From the NCBI GenBank assembly GCA_019421725.1, contig JAHZES010000059.1, positions 3,599-10,836 of the forward strand: a DNA stretch of 7,238 bases, given 5' to 3'. Of the stretch, positions 1 through 5,539 are shown in pieces. The notes under the pieces were generated by a model, which was not told where the DNA came from, made no database searches, and worked only from the letters and a program-made list of their open reading frames with translations. The position numbers and the translations under genes were made by a program. The stretch comes from Clostridiales bacterium (lineage in GTDB: Bacteria > Bacillota > Clostridia > Oscillospirales > Acutalibacteraceae). Each line of letters begins with the position of its first letter. Within the stretch, counting starts at the first letter, position 1.

Positions 1-31
1 TCGACGCTTTATTAACTGTTTAATTTTTTTT

Positions 32-60
32 ATCATAATACTTTACCATCTAAAAGTCAA
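32..60 (-). promoter_or_regulatory. Sigma-A promoter firing leftwards out of the window
   Basis: On the minus strand the -35 box is TTGACT (55-60) and the -10 box is TATGAT (32-37), separated by exactly 17 bases. That is five of six matches to consensus in each box with ideal spacing. The start point should fall near position 25. The driven gene lies beyond the left edge, since no ribosome site or start codon for it is visible in the 25 bases that remain. The surrounding DNA is very AT-rich, as expected for a promoter region but also raising the chance of random matches. Confidence 0.65.
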
Positions 61-90
61 GTCATTTTTAAAAAACAATCCTGTCATTCC

Positions 91-107
91 GTGCTGATTT
101 ACAGCAC
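91..107 (-). terminator. Small perfect hairpin, possible weak terminator
   Basis: GTGCTG (91-96) and CAGCAC (102-107) form a perfect 6-bp stem around a 5-base loop. It lies directly after the TGA (108-110) of the putative minus-strand remnant. In minus-strand RNA a run of six U (70-75 in the DNA) follows only 15 bases later, so it is a poor match to a classical intrinsic terminator. Its exact placement after the stop is the main reason to list it. Confidence 0.3.
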
Positions 108-336
108 TCACCTGAATCGCACAAAGATCCGGTCGTGACGCTCAACTTTTTTATCTGTAATTTTAATTCGTTCTGCAAAAGGCTGCATCAGCGCGAACAG
201 CACATCAGCGGCAGCGTTCTCGGCACTGCTTTCCGAAGGATAGCAGCCGTTTCTTAAATGACAATATCCCGAACGGCAAAATTGTATTATTTGCAACTAC
301 TGCAGCCACAAACTCCACTTCATGCTTGTTTTTCAC
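108..336 (-). pseudogene. Possible frame-broken small hypothetical protein
   Basis: I do not recognise this protein. One minus-strand frame runs from a TTG at 296 to the TGA at 108 (62 codons). It ends in an ordinary-looking mixed-charge sequence, ERIKITDKKVERHDRIFVRF. Directly before that TTG is an in-frame TAG (297-299). A neighbouring frame, readable from a GTG at 334-336, gives VKNKHEVEFVAAVVANNTIL and then loses sense. Removing one G from the GGG at 268-270 joins the two into one open frame of about 75 codons (PFG followed by YCHLRNG). No convincing Shine-Dalgarno site precedes either start. This suggests a decayed gene or a sequencing error, but a chance open frame is possible. It would overlap the proposed galM promoter. 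Confidence 0.28.
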
Positions 337-354
337 CCAAAACTGTGATACTGT
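326..354 (+). promoter_or_regulatory. Candidate galM promoter, extended -10 type
   Basis: TTGTTT (326-331) is followed after 17 bases by TACTGT (349-354), which is preceded by the extended -10 dinucleotide TG at 346-347. The match is four of six in each box. The start site would lie near 361, giving galM a leader of about 40 bases. It is weaker than the minus-strand promoters in this window, but it is the best candidate upstream of galM. Confidence 0.45.
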
Positions 355-401
355 AAAGATAAACAAAGATTTACTGATTTAAGAAAGGAACGGATGCCCA
401 G

Positions 402-1382
402 ATGAGCGTAACAGTCAGAACCTTTGGCTACCACGGAGAAAAGGCTGTGGAAGCTTTCAGCATCACAAATACCAGCGGCGCCTCTGCTACTATGATCACT
501 TACGGAGGGCGGCTGATTTCGCTGAAAATGCCGGATCGCAACGGAAACCTGGACGAGGTCATTCTTGGCTTTGATAAGCTGGAATCCTACGAAAAGGATA
601 CCTCCGGTCAGGGCGCGCTGATCGGGCGCTACGGCAACCGAATTGCCCGCGCGCAATTTTCCCTGAACGGGCAGACGTACCACCTTGCGCAGAACGATGG
701 GCGCAACCATCTTCATGGCGGCACCGTGGGATATTCCGCACGCGTATGGGATGCCGAAGCCACGGGAGAAAACAGCGTTACACTGCGCCTCTGCAGCCCG
801 GACGGCGAGGAAAATTACCCCGGCACCCTGCGGATCGCCGTGACCTACACCCTGACGGACGACAACGAGCTGCAGATTCATTATACTGCACAAACCGACC
901 GAACCACCGTGATCAATATGACAAACCATAGCTATTTCAACCTGAGCAGCTGCAGCTGTGGCGATGTGCTGAACCATACGCTGCAGGTAGAAAGCGATGC
1001 GATTACAGAGGCTGATTCGGAGCTGATTCCCACCGGCAGGTTTCTCTCCACGGACGGGACCGCTTTTGATTTTACCGATCCCAAAAGAATCGGACAGGAT
1101 ATTGATTGCGGAGATAAACAATTAAAGCTTGCCGGAGGCTACGACCATAATTTTGTGCTGCGCGGCAAGGGACTGCGGCGCGTGGCAACCCTCTGTGCAA
1201 ATTTTCTCAACTGCAGCGACCTGCCTCTTCGCGGCGGCAGACCACAGAAACCGCGCGCTGCGATATGCTTGGAAACGCAGCATTATCCCGATTCGCCCAA
1301 CCATCCGGAGTTCCCGCCGACGGTTCTGAAGCCCGGCGAGCAATACGATACTACTACCGTTTACCGGTTCTACACAAAATAA
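402..1382 (+). CDS. galM: Aldose 1-epimerase (galactose mutarotase), internally shortened
   Basis: GalM interconverts the alpha and beta anomers of D-galactose and other aldoses in the cytosol, feeding the Leloir pathway. The 326-residue product shows the family signature throughout: GRYGNRI (75-81), NHLHGG (102-107), TNHSYFNL (174-181), GYDHNFVL (246-253) and CLETQHYPDSPN (289-300). These supply the equivalents of the known sugar-binding and catalytic residues: Arg in GRYGNR, His105, His176, Asp248 and the general base Glu291. The anomaly is the stretch from VATLC to ANFLN (261-270). Family members have about 18-23 more residues there, normally covering an SGR...vyT..PGvQ.YT strand pair. In Lactococcus lactis GalM the Asp243 to Glu304 distance is 61, against 43 here. 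The frame is intact, so this is a clean in-frame loss, and activity is uncertain. The start ATG has AGAAAGGA (382-389) upstream at a longish 12-base spacing. The gene stands alone, convergent with the next one. Confidence 0.93.
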   Translation: MSVTVRTFGYHGEKAVEAFSITNTSGASATMITYGGRLISLKMPDRNGNLDEVILGFDKLESYEKDTSGQGALIGRYGNRIARAQFSLNGQTYHLAQNDGRNHLHGGTVGYSARVWDAEATGENSVTLRLCSPDGEENYPGTLRIAVTYTLTDDNELQIHYTAQTDRTTVINMTNHSYFNLSSCSCGDVLNHTLQVESDAITEADSELIPTGRFLSTDGTAFDFTDPKRIGQDIDCGDKQLKLAGGYDHNFVLRGKGLRRVATLCANFLNCSDLPLRGGRPQKPRAAICLETQHYPDSPNHPEFPPTVLKPGEQYDTTTVYRFYTK

Positions 1383-1387
1383 GCTCC

Positions 1388-1441
1388 AAAAGGCCAGGCC
1401 CCGCAGGAAAGATTGCACTTTCCTGCGGGGCCTGGCCTTTT
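1388..1441 (+). terminator. galM: Bidirectional intrinsic terminator between galM and the convergent gene
   Basis: A perfect 23-bp inverted repeat (1388-1410 with 1419-1441) encloses an 8-base loop, GATTGCAC. The arms begin AAAAGGCC and end GGCCTTTT, so each strand's transcript gets a GC-rich stem followed by U residues (TTTTATTTAT on the plus side). It starts 5 bases after the galM stop and finishes 2 bases before the stop of the minus-strand YgjV-family gene. It therefore serves both converging transcripts. Confidence 0.95.
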
Positions 1442-1443
1442 AT

Positions 1444-2070
1444 TTATCGTCTGAAGCTATACAGACTTTGTGGTTGCTGATCTGATACATTTTTTACGGA
1501 AGCCCTATCACTTTCTGCAGACTGCTTTTTAGCGTCCGTATCGGCTGATTTAAATTTGAAGCGGCAAAGCGAAACCAGCACCGAAATAATATTAAAGCTC
1601 TCCGTCAGCACACCGGCGATAGAAAACACCAGCGCATTATAGGTCAGCCAGCAGGGGGAAATAAAGAACAGTTGTGCCAGTCTCAGCGTTTTTCCATTGC
1701 GTGTCCAGAAAAAAGGCGTACCGATTACCATAGCGGCAGTCGGCAGCAGACTGATCCACCCTCCCCAAGTTACAGCGCCGCAAACCGCCATCAACAGGGT
1801 AACACAGACAAGAGATATCCAATGCCGGGCCCATTTTTTCTCCCCAAAAAACAAAAACACAGCGCGGACCATGCCCGCCAGGTTGAGGATCATGCCCGTG
1901 CTTGCAGACGGGTTATCGAGTGCCAAAAGCAGATAATGTACAGAGAAAACCAATGTGGAGATAATCTGTACCAAAAAAAGTTTTTTGCTCTCTCTGCATT
2001 GAAAAGAGCTGATCGCGATTGCTGTTCCTGCAAATCCAAGCACCTGCGCAAGGAGCATTCTGGGTTCCAT
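1444..2070 (-). CDS. YgjV-family inner-membrane protein
   Basis: This 208-residue protein resembles the bacterial YgjV family (Imp-YgjV), polytopic membrane proteins of unknown function; E. coli YgjV is 183 residues. The N-terminal LAQVLGFAGTAIAISSF (7-23) and the following segment HYLLLALDNPSASTGMILN (45-63) match the family layout. I count six to seven hydrophobic segments, roughly at 5-22, 34-52, 58-76, 84-101, 105-121, 130-148 and 150-168. A polar Lys/Ser/Gln-rich tail (170-208) is longer than I would expect for the family. The ATG at 2070 is chosen because AGGAAGG (2083-2089) lies upstream of it and the mapped promoter would start RNA near 2112. The frame also offers an ATG at 2100 (218 residues), but that start would have only about 11 bases of leader and no clear ribosome site. 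It is monocistronic, bounded by a terminator on each side. Confidence 0.8.
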   Translation of the reverse strand: MEPRMLLAQVLGFAGTAIAISSFQCRESKKLFLVQIISTLVFSVHYLLLALDNPSASTGMILNLAGMVRAVFLFFGEKKWARHWISLVCVTLLMAVCGAVTWGGWISLLPTAAMVIGTPFFWTRNGKTLRLAQLFFISPCWLTYNALVFSIAGVLTESFNIISVLVSLCRFKFKSADTDAKKQSAESDRASVKNVSDQQPQSLYSFRR

Positions 2071-2082
2071 TGAACCGACCGT

Positions 2083-2089
2083 CCTTCCT
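2083..2089 (-). promoter_or_regulatory. Shine-Dalgarno site deciding the YgjV-family start
   Basis: AGGAAGG on the minus strand lies 12 bases before the ATG at 2070 and inside the reading frame that opens at 2100. Its position favours the downstream start, although the spacing is a little long. Confidence 0.55.
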
Positions 2090-2118
2090 ATTGACGACAT
2101 TCATTTCAAATCCAACTG

Positions 2119-2147
2119 ATTATATCACTCCGGTCAGGTGCGGTCAA
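2119..2147 (-). promoter_or_regulatory. Sigma-A promoter for the YgjV-family gene
   Basis: TTGACC (2142-2147) and a consensus TATAAT (2119-2124) are separated by exactly 17 bases on the minus strand. The start point is expected near 2112. It sits just downstream of the terminator of the preceding minus-strand gene, so the YgjV-family gene is an independent transcription unit. Confidence 0.85.
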
Positions 2148-2162
2148 CAGACTTTTTTGCAC

Positions 2163-2199
2163 AAAAAAGCGGAGAAGTGCCGAACTGCACAATCTCCGC
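2163..2199 (-). terminator. Intrinsic terminator after the DUF624 gene
   Basis: In minus-strand RNA GCGGAGA (2193-2199) pairs with TCTCCGC (2169-2175). An inner GTGC/GCAC helix extends the stem, and six U (2163-2168) follow directly. It begins 16 bases after the DUF624 stop codon and ends the long minus-strand cluster. Confidence 0.9.
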
Positions 2200-2215
2200 C
2201 TTCGCCTGAAACGAA

Positions 2216-3169
2216 TTATTTTCTGTCTTCAAATACGCTTTCAACATCATCCATTTTCTTGATCAGACGACCGTTTTCAAAAACATATTCTTCTTTTTTA
2301 TTCTCCTCGATCGGATGATAATGATCTGTATCCTTTGCAGACTCCGAATTTTCGCCGTCTTCATCTTTTTCATACATCGGCTTAATCATAAACCGTACAA
2401 TAACGGGATACGTGACAAAATTGGTGAGAAAAGATGAGAACACCGGGATACCGATCAGAAGAAGCAGAATACCAAGGATACAGGTTTCCGGCACCGAAAG
2501 CAGAAGAATCGTAAATCCCCACACAACTACATGCAGCACTGTCAGCAGCAGATTGCGCAAAAATGCGGCAATCGAAAAAATCAGGCCGTTCTTAAACATA
2601 TTTTTATAGGAAAGCTCAAAGGTAATGATCATCTGGAAAATGTAATACTGCGAAAAAGTAAAGGCAATCAGCAGCAGCATACAGAGCACGCCGGGAATAA
2701 TAAACACCCAGCCCCTTGTGGCTGCGGCTGCAAAATAAAACGAAAGCGCGTAATATGCAACAAAAACGACAACATAAGTAATTACGCCATGCAGCAGGCT
2801 CTGTTTCCAGTTCTTCTTGATCTGATCAAAAAAATCGAACCAGACAAAGGCGTGCTCTTCACGAGCAAAGTTACGTGTGATATAAGTCATTCCCACAATC
2901 GGAATACCCAGCAGACCAAGGGGCAGAAAGCTGATAAAATTACTCAAAAGAGCATTGTTTACCTGCAAAACACCCAACATCAGATAGTTCAGGCCAAAAA
3001 TCAATAAAACAATCGGGAGGCACAGCAGTAAAAATACCAGATTAGTCTGCTCCAGCTTCCAGAATTTTCGGAAGAAGATCTCAAAAAATACTACGATTCT
3101 TCTTTTTTCCGGCTCATCCTTCCCAACGCCGGGGCCCGGTTTGGAATATCTGTTTGACAGAAAACCCAT
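2216..3169 (-). CDS. DUF624/YesL-like multi-pass membrane protein
   Basis: The 317-residue product looks like a DUF624 (YesL-like) integral membrane protein, a family of unknown function often found near carbohydrate genes. The recognisable part is the early FFRKFWKLEQTNLVFLLLCL (32-51), ending at a conserved LP. Later comes an amphipathic stretch FVWFDFFDQIKKNWKQ (108-123), which in the family follows the second membrane helix. I see about six membrane segments, near 43-64, 78-95, 128-149, 154-180, 196-223 and 228-247. A polar N-terminal tail and a long acidic C-terminal tail (266-317, rich in Glu and Asp) are probably cytoplasmic. The ATG has a strong AAAGGAG (3178-3184) at 8 bases. A gap of 173 bases separates it from spoIIM, with no convincing promoter seen, so read-through from spoIIM is likely. 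The family call is by pattern only. Confidence 0.65.
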   Translation of the reverse strand: MGFLSNRYSKPGPGVGKDEPEKRRIVVFFEIFFRKFWKLEQTNLVFLLLCLPIVLLIFGLNYLMLGVLQVNNALLSNFISFLPLGLLGIPIVGMTYITRNFAREEHAFVWFDFFDQIKKNWKQSLLHGVITYVVVFVAYYALSFYFAAAATRGWVFIIPGVLCMLLLIAFTFSQYYIFQMIITFELSYKNMFKNGLIFSIAAFLRNLLLTVLHVVVWGFTILLLSVPETCILGILLLLIGIPVFSSFLTNFVTYPVIVRFMIKPMYEKDEDGENSESAKDTDHYHPIEENKKEEYVFENGRLIKKMDDVESVFEDRK

Positions 3170-3342
3170 GATGACATCTCCTTTGATTTTGCCGTTTCCG
3201 GCTGTTTGCTTATCCTTTATTTTTTCTCACATCTCCGCGAATCGCGGTCTTCAACAGGATCATATATCCAATAGATACAAAAACGCCAGAATATTTCTTC
3301 TCCGCCATTTCCGCGCGCTCCAGCTTCGTTTTGCCATTTCCG
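3170..3342 (-). other. spoIIM to DUF624 spacer with short repeats and a tetraloop hairpin
   Basis: This 173-base spacer holds two exact copies of CGGAAATGGC (minus sense; 3304-3313 and 3333-3342) and a near copy, CGGAAACGGC (3191-3200). It also has a 13-base palindrome CCGCGAATCGCGG (3235-3247). A 4-bp hairpin GCCG-GAAA-CGGC (3191-3202) lies just upstream of the DUF624 ribosome site. A 32-codon open frame (3210-3308) also fits inside. I see no clear terminator or sigma-A promoter here. Confidence 0.45.
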
Positions 3343-3990
3343 TTACCAGACAAATTTTGATCCAAACGCGACAGCCAGCACACTGTCCAGCAAGGCAGAA
3401 ACACACAAAAGAATCAAGATCAATCCGCTGCGGATACAATAAAGACGAAAACCCGGCCAAATCGATTCGCAGGACGCATTCGGACGGAAAGCGCGAAAAA
3501 TTTTGAGAGAAAGGCACATGCTTTCTCTACCAAGCACCAAAAACGCCATTGTGGAAAGAAACGCATTCGGCAGGATCATGATCAGCACATAAAATAAACC
3601 GCGAAAAGCATAGGCGGCATAAAAATACCCCATTACAAGACCGAGCCCTGCCCCCCGGAACAAAAGCACTAACGGTACCGCTGCAACGCCCGCTGCCGAA
3701 ACACCGCTGAGGAACAGGATCAAGAACAGGACAAACAACGCTTCAAAAGAAGACGCAAAAGTAAGCCAAAAGCTTTGATCGCTTCGCCGCGTCCGAAACT
3801 CGTCCACCAACAGCGCTACCCCGCTTTTTGTCAACCCCGCGGTTCCTCTGCAAAGCAGCGCTCCCAACGCCATGCCGAACAGCAGGATCCCGCACAAAAG
3901 CAGCACACTGCGAAACCTTGCAATATCATGCGCGACACCGCGCAGCTGCAGCCGGCTCAACGCGGGTATACGTTTTCCTGTTCTTTTCAT
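3343..3990 (-). CDS. spoIIM: Stage II sporulation protein M (SpoIIM family)
   Basis: SpoIIM is the membrane anchor of the SpoIIM-SpoIIP-SpoIID complex, which remodels septal peptidoglycan during forespore engulfment. The 215-residue product has almost exactly the length of B. subtilis SpoIIM (about 214). It has five or more hydrophobic segments, near 28-48, 80-102, 103-122, 129-153 and 186-207. The family hallmarks are LVLLFRGAGLGLVMGY (107-122) and the helix ending MILPNAF (138-144), which matches the usual RG.glG and lLPq patterns. The ATG at 3990 follows GGGAGG (4002-4007). An upstream in-frame ATG at 4095 would overlap the proC coding region and add 35 unrelated residues, so I reject it. 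It follows proC by 71 bases with no terminator seen. I saw no good mother-cell sigma-E promoter, so its transcription may depend on upstream genes. A general SpoIIM-domain protein not used in sporulation is an alternative. Confidence 0.78.
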   Translation of the reverse strand: MKRTGKRIPALSRLQLRGVAHDIARFRSVLLLCGILLFGMALGALLCRGTAGLTKSGVALLVDEFRTRRSDQSFWLTFASSFEALFVLFLILFLSGVSAAGVAAVPLVLLFRGAGLGLVMGYFYAAYAFRGLFYVLIMILPNAFLSTMAFLVLGRESMCLSLKIFRAFRPNASCESIWPGFRLYCIRSGLILILLCVSALLDSVLAVAFGSKFVW

Positions 3991-4001
3991 GATGCACAAG
4001 T

Positions 4002-4007
4002 CCTCCC
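4002..4007 (-). promoter_or_regulatory. spoIIM: Shine-Dalgarno site deciding the spoIIM start
   Basis: GGGAGG on the minus strand is 11 bases before the ATG at 3990. It is the only strong ribosome site between the proC stop and that ATG, so it supports the 215-residue form. Confidence 0.6.
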
Positions 4008-4061
4008 GTTTTTCATTACGGAAATACCTATGCAAAAAAACATTGAAATAGAACTGCGTTG

Positions 4062-4862
4062 TCAGCGGCCCAACTCTTCCGCACGACGCGTACATGCCAG
4101 CATGGCGTCTTTCAAAGCCGATTCAAAATGGCGATCATACAGTACATCCAATGCTTTTAACGTCGTTCCGCCCGGCGAGGAGACCATACGAATCAGTTCG
4201 TCGGGAGAATGGCCGGAATCCGTGAGCATTTTTGCACAGCCCTCCAGTGTTCCCGCGACCAGCCGAAGAGCCGTTTTCGGGTCAATTCCCTGCTCTGAAG
4301 CGCCATCGACCATCGCTTTGGCCATCAGGTAAACATACGCCGGACTGCTGCCGTTCACCGAAATTACGGCGTTCATCTGCTCTTCCGGCAGTACTTCTAC
4401 CATTCCGGAGGCCGCAAAAATTTCTTTCACCCGCTCAAATTCGTCATCAGGCACGCTCTTTCCCCGGCAGAGCGCCGTCGCTCCTGCACCCAGCAGCAGC
4501 GGCGTGTTCGGCATGACACGAATTACCTTACTGCAGCCGGACTCCCTTTCTACATATGCGGTGGATATGCCTGCGGCTATCGAAACAAACAACTTGTCCG
4601 GCGTAACGGCCGAACGGACGGAAGCCAGTACCTCGGCATAATTCTGCGGTTTGACCGCAAGAAAAACAGTTTGGCTCAACCGCACCGTCTCGGCGGCGTC
4701 CGCCGCCACGCGACACCCTTTCGCCTGCATTAGGGCGCACTTCTCATCACTTTTGTCGCACACGACAATCGTTTGAGGTTTTGCAAGCCCGGCGCGAATC
4801 ACTCCCCCGATAATTGCCGAAGCCATATTGCCGGCTCCAATAAAACCAATTGACCCTTTCAT
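4062..4862 (-). CDS. proC: Pyrroline-5-carboxylate reductase
   Basis: ProC reduces 1-pyrroline-5-carboxylate to L-proline with NAD(P)H, the last step of proline synthesis in the cytosol. The 266-residue product is full length. The N-terminal Rossmann fold has FIGAGNMA (7-14) for the dinucleotide, AVKPQ (69-73) and SIAAGIS (94-100). RVMPNTP (115-121) follows, and the C-terminal dimerisation and substrate domain carries NGSSPAYVYLM (170-180) and the signature SSPGGTT (228-234). The usual VSGSGPAY reads VNGSSPAY here, a mild variation. The ATG has AAGGGA upstream at 9 bases. Its first bases overlap, as ATGA, the stop of a small upstream reading frame, suggesting translational coupling. No own promoter is evident. 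Confidence 0.96.
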   Translation of the reverse strand: MKGSIGFIGAGNMASAIIGGVIRAGLAKPQTIVVCDKSDEKCALMQAKGCRVAADAAETVRLSQTVFLAVKPQNYAEVLASVRSAVTPDKLFVSIAAGISTAYVERESGCSKVIRVMPNTPLLLGAGATALCRGKSVPDDEFERVKEIFAASGMVEVLPEEQMNAVISVNGSSPAYVYLMAKAMVDGASEQGIDPKTALRLVAGTLEGCAKMLTDSGHSPDELIRMVSSPGGTTLKALDVLYDRHFESALKDAMLACTRRAEELGR

Positions 4863-5029
4863 CCAACATCATCCCTTGACCCATCTTTTACAACGGGCAT
4901 ATTTACACTTTTTAAAAAAGGACTGCCGCAAACAGCGCAGTACGGCGTGATCCTCCCAGCGAACATCCATCTTTCAATGGCATCAGCCGGAAACGCCGTT
5001 ACAGCAATCTTTTGCAGCAGTCTCTCCAG
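4859..5029 (-). CDS. Small CxxC reading frame with a disrupted start
   Basis: I do not recognise this 56-codon frame. It reads on from LERLLQKIAVTAFPADAIER, contains YCAVCGSPFL (positions 30-39) with a zinc-knuckle-like CxxC, and stops at a TGA (4859-4861) that overlaps the proC start as ATGA. No ATG opens it: the codon before its first CTG is TGA (5030-5032). However, an ATG at 5031-5033 would read straight into it if the single A at 5030 were absent. That ATG has TGAGG, overlapping the TIGR04086 stop, 11 bases upstream. Possible readings are a frameshifted gene, a sequencing error, use of a CTG start (GGAG lies 6 bases before the CTG at 5015-5017), or chance. A hairpin with a U-run inside it competes as a terminator explanation. 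Confidence 0.42.
   Translation of the reverse strand: MERLLQKIAVTAFPADAIERWMFAGRITPYCAVCGSPFLKSVNMPVVKDGSRDDVG
4914..4941 (-). terminator. Possible intrinsic terminator between TIGR04086 and proC
   Basis: In minus-strand RNA ACUGCGC (4935-4941) can pair with GCGGCAGU (4922-4929) using one bulge, with a UGUUU loop. CC and then six U (4914-4919) follow. The stem is modest. The same bases encode GSPFLK in the small CxxC frame, so the U-run may simply be coding sequence. Confidence 0.35.
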
Positions 5030-5046
5030 TCATATTAAGCCGAGCC

Positions 5047-5466
5047 TCAGCGCATTCGAACTCTGCTCTTGCGATTGACACCCAAAATTCCGCCGACAGC
5101 ACCAAAAAAAATCATCAGCGCCAGCTTAATGAAGGCTGCCGACGCCAACGGCTCCCGGACAAGGATAATACCAAAGAGAAACAAAAGCGCAAACAGAAGC
5201 AGTCCGGATGAGAATCCGTAAAGAATCCCTCTCCGCCGAGCGATTCCGCCGGCAACACAACCGCCAACAAACGCGCCGACACTGGCCGCGGCGATTGTGA
5301 GCGGAACCGCAGCCGATTGCGGAACCTGCCGCAGTTTTACAAAAACCACCGTGAACAGCAGGATCAACAGCATAATCACCGCGGCTCCCGCGGCGCTCCC
5401 CAAGCAGACGGCACGAATATGGTCCCAGAAAGAATTTTCCCGAACGGCAGATTTTCCGGAGCGCAT
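5047..5466 (-). CDS. TIGR04086 family (YrzE-like) membrane protein
   Basis: The 139-residue product has the size, four-helix layout and glycine-rich helices of the TIGR04086/DUF3792 membrane family, whose function is unknown. As I recall, it commonly sits next to yajC in Clostridia. Helices fall near 18-44, 53-76, 81-103 and 109-130. The second contains VGAFVGGCVAGGIARRRG (63-80), where the small-residue GG pattern and following RRR are typical. The last helix ends GGILGVNRK (125-133). The ATG has AAGGGGG upstream at 7 bases. It lies 73 bases after yajC, with a TATAAT in between, and is followed by the small CxxC frame and then proC. The neighbour yajC supports the family call and suggests an envelope role, but that role is an inference. 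Confidence 0.85.
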   Translation of the reverse strand: MRSGKSAVRENSFWDHIRAVCLGSAAGAAVIMLLILLFTVVFVKLRQVPQSAAVPLTIAAASVGAFVGGCVAGGIARRRGILYGFSSGLLLFALLFLFGIILVREPLASAAFIKLALMIFFGAVGGILGVNRKSRVRMR

Positions 5467-5504
5467 TGCAGTTCCCCCTTCTGGATTAAAATCAATCCTG
5501 CTTC

Positions 5505-5510
5505 ATTATA
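5505..5510 (-). promoter_or_regulatory. Possible internal -10 box before the TIGR04086 gene
   Basis: A consensus TATAAT stands in the yajC-TIGR04086 gap on the minus strand. The expected -35 position 17 bases upstream reads GTATTT, a poor match, so any promoter here would be weak. A 5-bp hairpin (GAAAC/GTTTC) spanning the yajC stop followed by a T-run could be a weak terminator just before it. Confidence 0.3.
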
Positions 5511-5539
5511 TTGCGGGGGAAAAGAAAAAATACCGAAAC

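Noticed and set aside
352..365. Possible catabolite-control (cre) site upstream of galM
   Set aside because: TGTAAAGATAAACA matches the ends of the cre pattern but lacks the central CG, so I do not call it.
333..1121. Long minus-strand open frame (262 codons) antisense to galM
   Set aside because: It has no family features, and the plus strand there encodes galM with all its motifs. The frame is open because of galM codon bias.
2531..3007. Plus-strand open frame of 158 codons
   Set aside because: It is antisense to the DUF624 membrane protein and rich in Lys, Gln and His, as expected for the reverse of hydrophobic codons.
3235..3247. Palindrome CCGCGAATCGCGG as a terminator
   Set aside because: The stem is only 5 bp and no T-run follows on either strand.
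3995..4061. Sigma-E promoter before spoIIM
   Set aside because: A CATAGG sequence is present, but it fits only half of the sigma-E -10 pattern and no matching -35 element lies at the right distance.
3991..4095. N-terminal extension of SpoIIM to an ATG at 4095
   Set aside because: It would overlap the end of proC, add 35 residues without family similarity, and ignore the GGGAGG site before 3990.
4859..5046. SCIFF (six-cysteine) peptide precursor near the TIGR04086 gene
   Set aside because: I looked because I recall such peptides lying in this neighbourhood in Clostridia. The small frame here has only two cysteines, in one CxxC, so it is not SCIFF.
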